Shown here one piece after another: positions 16,729-24,819 of a DNA stretch of 64,000 nucleotides. The position numbers and the translations under genes are program-made. The stretch is from an uncultured Oscillospiraceae bacterium (lineage in GTDB: Bacteria > Bacillota > Clostridia > Oscillospirales > Oscillospiraceae), in the NCBI GenBank assembly GCA_944385365.1, contig CALWWW010000007.1, positions 1 to 64,000 of the forward strand, written 5' to 3'. The notes beneath the pieces are model-generated. The model saw nothing but the letters and a program-made list of their open reading frames with translations. It was not told the DNA's origin and ran no database searches. Every line of letters starts with the position of its first letter. The stretch's first letter is position 1.

Positions 16729-18039
16729 TTAGCCGATACCGCCGTAATAAATACCCAGGACTACCACAGCTGCCGCCAGAATCACATAGAAATAGGCGAT
16801 CACGTCGAACTGACGGCCCAGGGGACGGCTGCGGCCGATATTCAGCTCCGCCTTAATATTCTTCATACCCAAAATGAAATAGATAAACACCGCGCACAGC
16901 ACCGCGCCGAAGGGAGCGATATAGATGGTGACGGCGTCCAGCCATGCGCCCATGTCGGGCAGCGCCTCCAGGAACACGGACACGGCGAACGTAATCGCGC
17001 CGATGATGCAGATGGACAGGGTCCGCCCCAGCTTCAGCTGAGAGGACAGGGCTTCGCTGCACGCCTCAAACATATTGATCAGAGATGTGATACCGGCGAA
17101 GAACACGGACACAAAGAAGAAAATGGCGAAAATCTGACCGGCGGGCATCTGGTGGAACACCTGGGGCAGCGTCACGAACATCAGAGACGGGCCGGAGGTG
17201 GGATCGATGCCGAAGGCGAACACAGCGGGGATGATGGCAAAGCCCGCCAGCAGTGCGGCCAGCGTATCCAGCACGGCGGTCATGCCCGCGTGGTGGATGA
17301 TATTCTCGTCCCGCTTCATATAGCTGCCGTAGATCAGCATACCAGCGCCATTGATGGACAGGGAGAAGAACGCCTGTCCCATGGCCATGACCCACGTCTC
17401 CGGTACTAGCAGGTAACTCCAGTCGGGCTTCAGCAGATAGGCGTAGCCCTTGTCGGAGCCGTCCAGGAAAAACACCCGGATGGCGATGACGATGAACAGG
17501 ACGAAAAAGGTGGGCATCATGATTTTGCTGATTTTTTCGATGCCGCTGGACACGCCTTTAATGAGAATCAGCACCGTGGCCACAATGACGATGATGTGCC
17601 AGGGAATGGAACCGAAGCTGACGGCCAGGGAATCAAAATAGCCCTGGGAATTGGATGTCAGCACCGAACCGGTAAACGCACCGGCGCAGTACCGCAGCAC
17701 CCAGCCCAGCACCACCGAATAGCCGATGGCGATGCCCAGAACGCCCAACAGGGGCAGCGCGCCGATGATCCGGCCGCCCTTTTTGCCCTTGGCTTTCAAT
17801 ACATAGTCAAAGGAACCGGCGGTGCCTGTGCCGGTGAGACGGCCAAAGGCAAATTCCGCCGACAATCCCGCGTAGCTGAACAGGGCCACAAAGATAAAAT
17901 AGGGAATCAGAAACGCTCCGCCGCCGTACTGGCCCACCCGGTAGGGAAACAGCCAGATATTGCCCATGCCCACCGCCGAGCCGACGGCGGCCAGCACAAA
18001 GCCGATGGAGCTTTTGAATTGTGCGCGCTCTTTCTTCAT
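16729..18039 (-). CDS. Sodium-dependent transporter, SNF (neurotransmitter:sodium symporter) family
   Basis: A 436-residue integral membrane protein of the LeuT/SNF fold. TM1 shows the family signature GFVLAAVGSAVGMGNIWLFPY, with unwound-helix residues for Na+ and substrate. About 11 hydrophobic segments follow, and the length is typical of bacterial 11-12 TM members. These carry amino acids or derivatives inward with Na+; the substrate is not predictable here. The start ATG is at 18039. It is the last gene of a minus-strand series with the DnaJ-domain and DUF5685 genes. Confidence 0.88.
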   Translation of the reverse strand: MKKERAQFKSSIGFVLAAVGSAVGMGNIWLFPYRVGQYGGGAFLIPYFIFVALFSYAGLSAEFAFGRLTGTGTAGSFDYVLKAKGKKGGRIIGALPLLGVLGIAIGYSVVLGWVLRYCAGAFTGSVLTSNSQGYFDSLAVSFGSIPWHIIVIVATVLILIKGVSSGIEKISKIMMPTFFVLFIVIAIRVFFLDGSDKGYAYLLKPDWSYLLVPETWVMAMGQAFFSLSINGAGMLIYGSYMKRDENIIHHAGMTAVLDTLAALLAGFAIIPAVFAFGIDPTSGPSLMFVTLPQVFHQMPAGQIFAIFFFVSVFFAGITSLINMFEACSEALSSQLKLGRTLSICIIGAITFAVSVFLEALPDMGAWLDAVTIYIAPFGAVLCAVFIYFILGMKNIKAELNIGRSRPLGRQFDVIAYFYVILAAAVVVLGIYYGGIG

Positions 18040-18114
18040 TTGTGTATACCTCCAAAGTGTTTCCGGCGCAAAAGAACCCCGCGCCGTATGGGGGTGAACG
18101 GGGTGGGGGCGGCT

Positions 18115-18822
18115 TCAGCGGTAGAAGCCGAAGCCGCAGGGATAGAAGCAGGAACCGCCGCTGCAGCAGGCGTTGCAGAGACAGCACAAAGCCGCCGTTT
18201 TGCAAGGGTCGAACTGGGCCACAGTGCCCCGGTACGTCTGCTGATGCTGGGTGTAGACCCGGCCTGTCTGCTCCAGCTGCTGGAGCACCTGCCGGTACCG
18301 GAGATTGTTGGGTTCCATCTCCACGGCCCGCCGGGCGTGTTCCAGAGCCGTCGTCCGGTTGCCCAGCTGGCTGTTGGCCACAGCGCTGAGATAGTACCAC
18401 TGGGCCGTCCGGCGGGACGCGTCCAGACCCGACAGGGCGTTGACGGCTTCCCGGTACCGGCCGAACTGGATGTAATTCTCCGCGGCCCGGATTTCCGACG
18501 GCGTGGTCCGCTCGTATTCGGCCTGCTGCCGTCGCTGGGCCTCATACCAGGCGGAGAAGGGATCGCCGTAGCCCCCGCCGAAGGGGCTGCCGCCGTAGGG
18601 ATTGCCGCCGGGCTGGCCATAGGGGTTCTGCTGGGCCTTTTCAGGGTTTTTGATCTGATCGTAGGCGGCGTTGATCTCATTCATTTTCTTGGCGGCTTCT
18701 TCTTCGTTGCCCGGATTCATGTCCGGGTGGTACTTCTTGGCCAGCCGCCGGTAGGCCTGTTTGATCTCGTCGTCGGACGCGTCGGGGCTGACGCCCAATA
18801 CCTTATACGGGTCGGATATCAT
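18115..18822 (-). CDS. DnaJ-domain protein with Cys-rich tail
   Basis: A 235-residue protein. Residues 4-60 form a J-domain with the Hsp70-activating HPD at 32-34 ([10 protein letters not shown]). A Gly/Pro/Tyr-rich linker follows (about 65-95), then a helical TPR-like stretch (about 105-180) and a Cys-rich tail ([19 protein letters not shown]) ending in aromatic residues. It lacks the zinc-finger and client domains of DnaJ proper, so it is a J-domain accessory protein that may recruit DnaK to a membrane or metal-linked client. It overlaps the DUF5685 gene by 20 bp, implying coupling. Confidence 0.75.
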   Translation of the reverse strand: MISDPYKVLGVSPDASDDEIKQAYRRLAKKYHPDMNPGNEEEAAKKMNEINAAYDQIKNPEKAQQNPYGQPGGNPYGGSPFGGGYGDPFSAWYEAQRRQQAEYERTTPSEIRAAENYIQFGRYREAVNALSGLDASRRTAQWYYLSAVANSQLGNRTTALEHARRAVEMEPNNLRYRQVLQQLEQTGRVYTQHQQTYRGTVAQFDPCKTAALCCLCNACCSGGSCFYPCGFGFYR

Positions 18823-19663
18823 GGGACCCTCCTTCGTTTTGGCTGTTCTGTTTCCGCAGCGCGGTCTCGTAGCGCTGCCACACGCCGGAGTAGAGGATAT
18901 TGCGCAGTAGCTCCAGGTCCTGCACCAGAGGAAGACGCTCAAAGGCCGCTGTGGCTTCCCCCAGGAGCATGGTCAGCATGGGCCGGAAGTCCTCCAACGT
19001 TCGGCCCTCGTCGGCCCAATGGGACAGGGGATTGTACCGGCCCTTTTTCCGGTCCTCCGGTAAATCCAGCGCCGCGTCCAGCAGGTAGACATAGCGGCCC
19101 AACCCCTGGCCCACGGTCCGCAGATCGTCGGCCCAGCGGTCCTCCCGCCAGACAAACACCTCCCCCAGCAGATAGGCGAAGGCGTTGGCGGCCCCGTCGG
19201 GGTCCGGAACCCCGGCGGCCTCAATGGCCGAAAGCCGGTCCAGGGACGCGATGATGGCCCCGCTCTGCCGGGGATAGCGGTCCTGAATCGCCCGGACGGG
19301 ATGGCGCAGCAGCTTCCATAAGGCCAGCTTGGTCAGATTCCGGTCGTCCTTCCAGTCATCCAGGCAGTTGTACGCCGCCAGGGCGGTGTTCATGGCCGCG
19401 CCGTAGTCGGTGGCGTCGTTGTACCAGTGGGGCCGGGCCTTCATGGGATGGACGGCGCAGCGGCCCAGGCCTGCCGCCTCCTCCGGCTCATAGAGGGAGG
19501 ACAGCAGCAGTACCAGAAAGGTGATATCATAGGTCAGCGTCAGGCGGCTGACGGTGGAGCATTCCCGGTCCAGACGGCGGCACAGGCCGCAGTAACAGGC
19601 GGCGTAACGGGTCTGCTGTTCCTCCGTCAGCAGGCGGGCATCGGCGGTGATGTATCCGAACAC
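18803..19663 (-). CDS. DUF5685 family protein
   Basis: A 286-residue, mostly helical, cytosolic protein. The start [20 protein letters not shown] and [10 protein letters not shown] are the typical beginning of DUF5685 proteins of Firmicutes. The Cys pattern and several conserved His/Asp suggest metal binding. Function is unknown. Pairing with a J-domain gene is frequent in related genomes to my knowledge, so the two may act together (inference). Confidence 0.7.
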   Translation of the reverse strand: MFGYITADARLLTEEQQTRYAACYCGLCRRLDRECSTVSRLTLTYDITFLVLLLSSLYEPEEAAGLGRCAVHPMKARPHWYNDATDYGAAMNTALAAYNCLDDWKDDRNLTKLALWKLLRHPVRAIQDRYPRQSGAIIASLDRLSAIEAAGVPDPDGAANAFAYLLGEVFVWREDRWADDLRTVGQGLGRYVYLLDAALDLPEDRKKGRYNPLSHWADEGRTLEDFRPMLTMLLGEATAAFERLPLVQDLELLRNILYSGVWQRYETALRKQNSQNEGGSHDIRPV

Positions 19664-19734
19664 GGCGGCATCCTCTCAGTTCACAGTCTGTCCTGATAGA
19701 ATACCACAGAATTGTGACCGTTTTGTGACAACCG

Positions 19735-20577
19735 TCACGGATTTTTCAGAAATTCCCGCAGAGTGCGGAGATTCAGCTGGCCCAGCTCCGACATGCGGCA
19801 CAAAACGCCGCCCCAAAAGACGATGCACATGCAGATATACAGCCACAACATACCCAAAACCACCGCCGTCATGCTGCCGTAGAAGTAGGACCGGCCGCCG
19901 CCGTGGTCCACATAGATGGAGAACAGCCAGGAAAAGGTCATCCAGCCGATGGCCGTTGCAATGGCCGGGGGCACCACATGGCGCAGGCGCATGGGCTTGG
20001 CGGGAAAAAAGGCGAAAATCATGGTAAACAGCAGGGAGAGCAGCCCTAAAGTCAGGAGATTTCTCTGGTGGACCAGCCGGGCCACGGCCTCCAGAATCCA
20101 GATGTCCCACTGATCGGCCAGGTTCAAAAGGGATTGGCCGAAGACGTGGAGGGCCAGGGTGACAAACAGGGCGATGATTAAAAGAAAGGTGTAGAAAATG
20201 GCCGTCAGCCGCCGCCGGATATAGCTGCGGGATTCGTCGGCGCCCAGAATGGCGTTGATGCCGTTGAGCATACCGTAGACGCCCCGGGAAGCGGCCCACA
20301 GGGAGAACACCACCGAAACCGAGGCCACCGCCAGCAGATTGGAGGTGTACAGGTCCCGGACGAAATCCTCTGCCGTGGACATGACGGCTTCCGGCAGAAT
20401 CTGTTCCATCATGGTCAGCAAATCCTGGAGCGTCCAGGGCAGATAGCGCAGCAGAGACACCACCAGGGTCAGCAGCGGTACAATGGACAGCAGCATAAAG
20501 AAGGAGGCCCCGGCGGCCAGGGTGGAAATATTGTAGCCCCGGAAATACCGGGCGGCATTCTGTAGTTTACCGAGCAA
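19735..20577 (-). CDS. YihY/BrkB family inner membrane protein
   Basis: A 280-residue protein with about six membrane segments. The conserved family elements are AAGASFFMLLSIVPLL near the N-terminus, the WAASRGVYGMLNGINAI segment and GWMTFSWLFSIYV...YGSMTAVVLGMLWLY near the end. Function is unknown; it was once annotated as RNase BN without support. The start is TTG at 20577, since GGGAGG lies 8 nt upstream and no ATG is better placed. Promoter at 20625-20653. Confidence 0.82.
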   Translation of the reverse strand: MLGKLQNAARYFRGYNISTLAAGASFFMLLSIVPLLTLVVSLLRYLPWTLQDLLTMMEQILPEAVMSTAEDFVRDLYTSNLLAVASVSVVFSLWAASRGVYGMLNGINAILGADESRSYIRRRLTAIFYTFLLIIALFVTLALHVFGQSLLNLADQWDIWILEAVARLVHQRNLLTLGLLSLLFTMIFAFFPAKPMRLRHVVPPAIATAIGWMTFSWLFSIYVDHGGGRSYFYGSMTAVVLGMLWLYICMCIVFWGGVLCRMSELGQLNLRTLREFLKNP

Positions 20578-20624
20578 TGGACGATCCTCCCATCTGCCGC
20601 CCGAAAAAATGTCGGACGGGACTT

Positions 20625-20653
20625 AGTATAGCGAAGAAACGGGCGATGTGCAA
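20625..20653 (-). promoter_or_regulatory. Sigma-A promoter of the YihY-family gene
   Basis: Minus-strand TTGCAC (plus 20648-20653), 17-bp spacer, TATACT (plus 20625-20630). Confidence 0.7.
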
Positions 20654-20715
20654 TAGATATTCTCATTTTCTGCACCGGCTCTCCATCCTATGCGGGGGAA
20701 CCGGGCGTCAGAACG

Positions 20716-20745
20716 AAAAAAGCGGACGAAACCGTCCGCTTTTTG
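20716..20745 (-). terminator. Bidirectional terminator
   Basis: AAAAAGCGGACG AAAC CGTCCGCTTTTT: a perfect stem flanked by A and T runs, directly after the stop codon of the HdeD-like gene on the minus strand. Confidence 0.85.
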
Positions 20746-20759
20746 CAGGAAGGAGCCGG

Positions 20760-21332
20760 TTACTCCTCGTATACGATATCCAGATCATCGGGGCCCTGGC
20801 GGAAGTGGCGATTGGTGTAGATCACCACAAAGAGATTCTGCACGCCTTCAATCATCAGGGTGATGCCCAGCAGCGTCATCAGGGCACGGGCTCCGGCAAA
20901 GGGGTTGAAGATCAGCAGCAGACCGGCGGCAGCCGACAGCAGGGCGGCGGCCAGGACGCTCCACCAGCGGTTCAGACCCATGCGGCGGGCATCCAAAGCC
21001 GTGCGCAGCTTCAACAGGCCGTCAATGAGAATGAACAGGCCGATCAGCAGCTGTAACAGGGACAGGACGTTGCCCGGATGGAAACAGAGGATGATACCGA
21101 ACACCAGGGCCAGAGCGCCCATGACCAGATCAAACTGGAACGCCAGACCGGTGCTGTCCTTGGTAAAGTAGCTGACGAGCTTGGCGACACCAAAGAGAAT
21201 GCTGACGCCGCCAATGAGATAACAAATGGTATAGAGGGATTGGAGGGGCCAGATGGTCACCACCAGTCCCAGCAGAATCAGGACCGCGGAAAGAAGAATA
21301 TAAAATCGTTTGGCTTGTTGCATCCAGTTCAT
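20760..21332 (-). CDS. HdeD-like / DUF308 membrane protein
   Basis: A 190-residue protein with six hydrophobic segments in three helical hairpins, each resembling the DUF308 repeat of acid-resistance protein HdeD (for example VLILLGLVVTIWPLQSL and ALLSAAAGLLLIFNPFAG). Molecular role unknown. The ATG at 21332 is chosen because GGGAGG lies 9 nt upstream; the open frame runs further upstream without a ribosome site. A TATACT box lies at plus 21369-21374. The C-terminus is acidic (QGPDDLDIVYEE). Confidence 0.75.
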   Translation of the reverse strand: MNWMQQAKRFYILLSAVLILLGLVVTIWPLQSLYTICYLIGGVSILFGVAKLVSYFTKDSTGLAFQFDLVMGALALVFGIILCFHPGNVLSLLQLLIGLFILIDGLLKLRTALDARRMGLNRWWSVLAAALLSAAAGLLLIFNPFAGARALMTLLGITLMIEGVQNLFVVIYTNRHFRQGPDDLDIVYEE

Positions 21333-21547
21333 AAGTTCACGCCTCCCAGAATACGAGCGGATGGAGATAGTATATGCCGGATTCATTGGGTCCATCATAG
21401 CACTCTGGGCCGCAGGACACAAGGGAAAAAAGAAAATCAAAAAATTTTGAAAAAAGGTGTTGACATTTTTCGTGATTCGTGTATAATAATCATGCACTGA
21501 GGCGCTGGACCAAAACAAAACGCCGAAAGCGGTGCAAAACACAACAT

Positions 21548-21621
21548 AGCGGGTTTGTGTAATGGTAGCACACCGGACTCTGACTCCGTTTGTGAGGGTT
21601 CGAATCCTTCACCCGCTGCCA
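21548..21621 (+). tRNA. tRNA-Gln (anticodon CTG)
   Basis: A 74-nt cloverleaf: acceptor AGCGGGT/ACCCGCT, D-arm GTGT AATGGTAGC ACAC, anticodon loop CTCTGAC giving CTG, T-arm GAGGGTTCGAATCCTTC, discriminator G and an encoded CCA. The anticodon stem has one mismatched outer pair. Its 3' part from 21598 belongs to the prophage attL, so the tRNA end is phage-supplied. Confidence 0.93.
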
Positions 21622-21628
21622 AATCCCC
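21598..21628 (+). repeat. attL core (direct repeat with attR)
   Basis: Thirty-one bases, from GTTCGAATCCTTCACC to AAATCCCC, are identical to 52793-52823. Imperfect similarity continues through the following terminator hairpin. Confidence 0.92.
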
Positions 21629-21657
21629 AACTGCAATCGCGGTCGGGGATTTCTTTT
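21621..21657 (+). terminator. Terminator of tRNA-Gln, phage-supplied
   Basis: AAATCCCC...CGGGGATTT followed by CTTTTTTATA. It duplicates, with a few changes, the original host terminator now at 52816-52852. Confidence 0.8.
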
Positions 21658-21665
21658 TTATATGG

Positions 21666-21727
21666 TTTTTGCTGGATTAACGGTGGTAAAAAGTTTGTTT
21701 TTCTGACTTTCTGAAATCCAGCAAAAA
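21666..21727. repeat. 13-bp inverted repeat beside attL
   Basis: TTTTTGCTGGATT (21666-21678) and AATCCAGCAAAAA (21715-21727) are 36 bp apart, between attL and the integrase stop. They may be integrase arm-type sites or part of the integrase terminator. Not resolvable from sequence. Confidence 0.6.
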
Positions 21728-21751
21728 TTGTTTTCCCTTTTGTTTCCCTTA

Positions 21752-23005
21752 TCAGCCGGAAATGGAGGAAATATAGTTTTCCATGCGGGCGGCGCTGTCG
21801 TCCTTCATCCGCTCCGATACATGACCGTAAACGTCCAGGGTAAAGGCTGCGGTGGCGTGGCCCAGGTTACTTTGTACCGTCTTGATATCGTCGCCGTTTT
21901 GGAGAGACAGGACCGCAAAGGTATGACGCAGATCATGGACCCGGCAGTCCGGGGCTCCGATGCTGGCGGCGATCTTCTTTAGATGATTGTAGACCGTCTG
22001 CGGGTGCAAGTGCTGGCCGAAGCCATTGGTAAAAACAAAATAGGTTTCCTGATCGGCAGGGGAGAGCCATCCCACCCAGGCGTCACCGGCACGGAGCCGG
22101 TCCAGGGTCTGCTGCCGTTTTTGCTCTTCCAGCATTCGCAGAATAAACGGAGCGGGCGCGATCACGCGGGCCTTATCGTTTTTCAGCGGGGCGAACACAA
22201 AACCGCCGTCGGCCTTGGGCCGCTTCTGGAGCTGCTTCTTTATTGTAATACGCCCGGCGTCGAAGTCGATGCAATCCCAGGTCAGACCGATGGCCTCCGA
22301 TTCTCGCAGGCCGCAGAACAGCACCGTCTTGAAATAGGCCGCGAACTCATCGTGCGAAACTTCCCGCAGGAAGTCCGCGATCTGGGCGTCGGTCAGGGGA
22401 CGGATTTCCTGGCGTACCACACGGGGCAGTGTGACCCGCTCCGCAGGGTTGTCCCGAAGATAACCCATATCCACAGCAACAGACAGGGCCTTGGTGAGAA
22501 TCCCGTGGACGTTGCGGACGGACTTGGCCGACAGCGGCACATGCTCCACGGTGATCTTGCCATCGGGGCCACGGCGGCGCTTCTCCTGGCCGTCCTTTTG
22601 CAGTTGATTATAGAAGCGCTGGATCTCATGGGGAGCCAGGGCAGAGAGCTGCACCGCACCCAACCGGGGCTTGATGTGGGTGGCCACCTGGGCCTTGTAA
22701 TGCTTGATAGTGGCGTACTTCTTGTCGCCCATGTAATCCTCCAGCCAGATGTCCAACCAGGCGGCCAGGGTCATTTTGGCCGGTTCCTGATAGCTGCCGT
22801 TGTTGACCTCCACCGTCATGGCCTGCAGCTTCTCCCGGACTTCCTTCTGTGTTTTGCCGGTGATGGACTTCTGCTTCTGCCGCCCGGTGCCGGGATCGCG
22901 GCCAACGGTTACCCGGGCTTCCCAGTAGGTGTACTCTTTACCGTCCCGCACGACGGTTTTCTTGCGGATGGTGCCGCCGCCGGCGGCGCCTTTGCCTTTT
23001 GCCAT
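21752..23005 (-). CDS. int: Phage integrase, tyrosine recombinase
   Basis: A 417-residue Tn916/lambda-type integrase. It has an N-terminal arm-binding segment with basic residues and YWEARVTVGRDPGTG, a core-binding SAM-like domain (about 75-180) and a catalytic domain (about 195-400) containing Arg in FCGLRESEAIGL, Lys in KNDKAR, HDLRHTFA, LGHAT and the nucleophile Tyr in LDVYGH. All catalytic residues are present. The ATG at 23005 follows GAAAGGAG. It is transcribed toward attL, as usual, and recombines attP with the tRNA-Gln attB. Confidence 0.93.
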   Translation of the reverse strand: MAKGKGAAGGGTIRKKTVVRDGKEYTYWEARVTVGRDPGTGRQKQKSITGKTQKEVREKLQAMTVEVNNGSYQEPAKMTLAAWLDIWLEDYMGDKKYATIKHYKAQVATHIKPRLGAVQLSALAPHEIQRFYNQLQKDGQEKRRRGPDGKITVEHVPLSAKSVRNVHGILTKALSVAVDMGYLRDNPAERVTLPRVVRQEIRPLTDAQIADFLREVSHDEFAAYFKTVLFCGLRESEAIGLTWDCIDFDAGRITIKKQLQKRPKADGGFVFAPLKNDKARVIAPAPFILRMLEEQKRQQTLDRLRAGDAWVGWLSPADQETYFVFTNGFGQHLHPQTVYNHLKKIAASIGAPDCRVHDLRHTFAVLSLQNGDDIKTVQSNLGHATAAFTLDVYGHVSERMKDDSAARMENYISSISG

Positions 23006-23096
23006 AGAAATTCTCCTTTCACTTGCCATGCCAACTGCGGCATGATAAAATAAAAGGGCTAGTAATCCCAAGCGCTTCGTGGTTTACTTGCCCATT

Positions 23097-23132
23097 GCCC
23101 GACCTGTGCTGCAACACAGGCCGGGCTTTTTT
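23097..23132 (+). terminator. Strong terminator pointing rightward, without an obvious source gene
   Basis: GCCCGACCTGTG / CACAGGCCGGGC (23097-23108, 23115-23126) then TTTTTT. It would stop plus-strand transcription, but no plus-strand gene lies between attL and here. In the reverse direction it lacks a U-run. Confidence 0.75.
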
Positions 23133-23147
23133 ATTTTGTTATGACAA

Positions 23148-23495
23148 TTACCGTAAAACAGTGTGGACAATGAAAATAATGATAGATACCATTCCAAAGC
23201 CGAACAATGTACCAGTAATCAGCCTGCGGACATTAGTGGAACGGTATCGGGTTTTGAACTGCACAGAGCCATCTACAACCAACGGAAGCATCAAGAGAAT
23301 ACCGATCAGTGGATGAATTGAAAACTGTGCAGAGAACAATGCAACGATATCGCCCAAAATGATGCCGGTACACCGGGCGCAGACGGGGAGCTGATATCCG
23401 CCAATAAAAAAGCTGCGCTCAGGGAGCTGGTGGCAGCCCCAGTATTTTGCGAACAGCTCCATGGACTTGATCCAGGCCCGGTCAGTGCGAGTCAT
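23148..23495 (-). CDS. DUF2085 family membrane protein
   Basis: A 115-residue protein with three hydrophobic segments. The motif CHQLPERSFFIGGYQLPVCARCTG near residues 20-45 is the DUF2085 hallmark, with Cys/His that may bind a metal. Function unknown. It lies in the lysogeny region with the zinc-ribbon gene (4-bp overlap) and away from lytic genes, so it is probably expressed in the lysogen, a moron-like gene of host origin. Confidence 0.75.
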   Translation of the reverse strand: MTRTDRAWIKSMELFAKYWGCHQLPERSFFIGGYQLPVCARCTGIILGDIVALFSAQFSIHPLIGILLMLPLVVDGSVQFKTRYRSTNVRRLITGTLFGFGMVSIIIFIVHTVLR

Positions 23496-23683
23496 ACCTT
23501 GAATTTGTTGCCGCAGTTCTTACAAACCCAATAATGCTCAGTTTTCGTTTTGCCGGCACCGCAAAGGCCAAAGATGCCGCAAAGGCAGACCTTTAGACCA
23601 CTAACACCTTTTCCCTTAACATCGCTGACAATCTCAAGGTTGCTGCTTCCACACTTGGGACAAGTAACGTTTTTCTCACTCAT
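23492..23683 (-). CDS. Small zinc-ribbon protein
   Basis: A 63-residue protein with paired CxxC knuckles (CPKCGSSN near 8-15 and CKNCGNKF near 55-62) around a Gly/Cys-rich middle (LCGIFGLCGAG). It probably binds one zinc; role unknown. Translationally coupled to the DUF2085 gene. A TATAAT (plus 23710-23715) lies just upstream. Confidence 0.7.
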   Translation of the reverse strand: MSEKNVTCPKCGSSNLEIVSDVKGKGVSGLKVCLCGIFGLCGAGKTKTEHYWVCKNCGNKFKV

Positions 23684-23726
23684 TTTTTTAATCCTTTCTT
23701 TCTCTGAAGATTATATGAATACCAGC

Positions 23727-23745
23727 TTATCAATGTTGTTGATAA
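23727..23745. promoter_or_regulatory. Palindromic operator candidate
   Basis: TTATCAA-N5-TTGATAA, a 19-bp perfect palindrome between the divergent zinc-ribbon gene and the small gene at 23816. It is the right size for a phage or host dimeric repressor site. Confidence 0.45.
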
Positions 23746-23760
23746 ACATAGGCATACATC

Positions 23761-23789
23761 TAGACAAAACCGAACATATGTTTTAATAT
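23761..23789 (+). promoter_or_regulatory. Promoter of the 52-residue gene
   Basis: TAGACA (23761-23766), 17-bp spacer, TAATAT (23784-23789), 27 bp before the start codon at 23816. Confidence 0.55.
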
Positions 23790-23815
23790 ATAAGCAACAC
23801 AACGACAAGGAGCTG

Positions 23816-23974
23816 ATGGACATGGACCAATCATCGCGCCAGGAACTCCAGAAGATCCTGGACCGAAACGCCAACAACGAGGAATTTCTGCTCAGGCTGC
23901 TGCGCTGCGCCAGGGCCTATGAGAAAGTACTGCGTGACAGTGTCCAGACCGGACAAGCGGAACATCATACATAA
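23816..23974 (+). CDS. Small helical protein, unknown
   Basis: 52 residues, MDMDQSSRQELQKILDRN... rich in Glu, Arg and Leu, predicted as two helices. AAGGAG lies just upstream. It sits convergent to the repressor gene and divergent from the zinc-ribbon gene, with its own promoter. I do not recognise it; its location in the immunity region suggests a regulator or lysogeny-expressed factor. Confidence 0.6.
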   Translation: MDMDQSSRQELQKILDRNANNEEFLLRLLRCARAYEKVLRDSVQTGQAEHHT

Positions 23975-23999
23975 GCATCCAGGCCGTCGCCCCAGAGGG

Positions 24000-24380
24000 T
24001 TATTCCTCTGGGGTATTTTTTGCAATCAAACCATCAACGATCTCATGAATCATTTCCTTTTGCTTATCTGGTAACTTCCAGTAGTTTTTGATAATGCGCT
24101 TGATGAGATCGTCGCCGGAGATGGTGATCTCTGCAAAGATGTCCTGCAGCTCCTGGTCGGCGTCAACATGAACAAACATATCACCGGTACCAGTTCTAAG
24201 CCATTCCTCGGAAACGCCGAACTCCCGGCAAATATCTGAAATGGTTCTGTCACTTGGCTCAACGTTTCCAATTTCATAATTTGCAATGGTGTTCCGCTTT
24301 AGGCCAATAGCATCCGCAAACGATTGTTGAGTCTTGTTTATGGCCTTGCGAACATATTTTATTCTTTCTCCGACTCCCAT
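24000..24380 (-). CDS. CI-like phage repressor (XRE-type HTH)
   Basis: A 126-residue protein. Residues 6-62 form a helix-turn-helix of the XRE/Cro-CI family (TQQSFADAIGLKRNTIANYE, then SDICREFGVSEEWLRTG). The C-terminal 60 residues are acidic and helical, lacking the S24 autoprotease domain, so induction would not use LexA-style self-cleavage. It is divergent from the early genes, with overlapping promoter regions at 24405-24495, the usual lysis-lysogeny switch. Confidence 0.85.
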   Translation of the reverse strand: MGVGERIKYVRKAINKTQQSFADAIGLKRNTIANYEIGNVEPSDRTISDICREFGVSEEWLRTGTGDMFVHVDADQELQDIFAEITISGDDLIKRIIKNYWKLPDKQKEMIHEIVDGLIAKNTPEE

Positions 24381-24404
24381 TTTGTAACCTCCCTTCTTGA
24401 AACA

Positions 24405-24433
24405 ACTATACCACGCCTATAAAAGTGTGTCAA
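24405..24433 (-). promoter_or_regulatory. Repressor promoter (PRM-like)
   Basis: Minus-strand consensus TTGACA (plus 24428-24433), 17-bp spacer, TATAGT (plus 24405-24410). Confidence 0.85.
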
Positions 24434-24466
24434 TGGAAAATGTTTATTTACTCAACAAAATAGATA

Positions 24467-24495
24467 TTGACAAAAGTTATTAAAGGACGTATAAT
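24467..24495 (+). promoter_or_regulatory. Early rightward promoter (PR-like)
   Basis: Perfect consensus TTGACA (24467-24472), 17-bp spacer, TATAAT (24490-24495). The -35 boxes of the two divergent promoters are 33 bp apart, so repressor bound in between could control both. Confidence 0.9.
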
Positions 24496-24525
24496 TGTCT
24501 TATAATCAACAAGGAGGTGAACCCG

Positions 24526-24645
24526 ATGGCCCGGAAAAAGAAAAGCGGCAACAAAGACAAGACCCTTCAAACCCTCGTCTTTGTTACCGCAATCCTAAAC
24601 CTGGTCAAGGCCATAATCGATTTCATCGAACGGCTGACCGAATAA
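24526..24645 (+). CDS. Small membrane-type peptide, first early gene
   Basis: 39 residues: a basic start (MARKKKSGNKDK) followed by one hydrophobic helix and an acidic end. The ribosome site AAGGAGGTGAACCCG is ideal, and the gene is first behind the PR-like promoter. Unknown function; similar Lys-rich single-helix peptides occur at this place in other Clostridia prophages as far as I know. Confidence 0.65.
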   Translation: MARKKKSGNKDKTLQTLVFVTAILNLVKAIIDFIERLTE

Positions 24646-24704
24646 GGGAGGGGGCGAAAGCCCCTTCCTCAAAAGGATAATCTTTTCCCGGGCCATTGTC
24701 AAGT

Positions 24705-24785
24705 ATGGGAACCATTTTCAATATCGTCATTATCGTGTTCTACCTTGCGGTCATTATCTGGCTGATAGCACGCTGGAATGACTGA
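24705..24785 (+). CDS. Possible 26-residue transmembrane peptide
   Basis: MGTIFNIVIIVFYLAVIIWL, then IARWND: one hydrophobic helix, toxin-like in composition (as type I toxin peptides). No ribosome site is close to the ATG, so it could be untranslated or a chance frame. Confidence 0.3.
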   Translation: MGTIFNIVIIVFYLAVIIWLIARWND

Positions 24786-24819
24786 CCGTAAAGCAATGCA
24801 GGAGTAGGAGGTGAGCATA

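Noticed and set aside
21548..21621. tRNA-Gln as a pseudogene because of one anticodon-stem mismatch
   Set aside because: All other stems are intact, CCA is encoded and a terminator follows; one outer-pair mismatch is tolerated. The phage restores the 3' end exactly.
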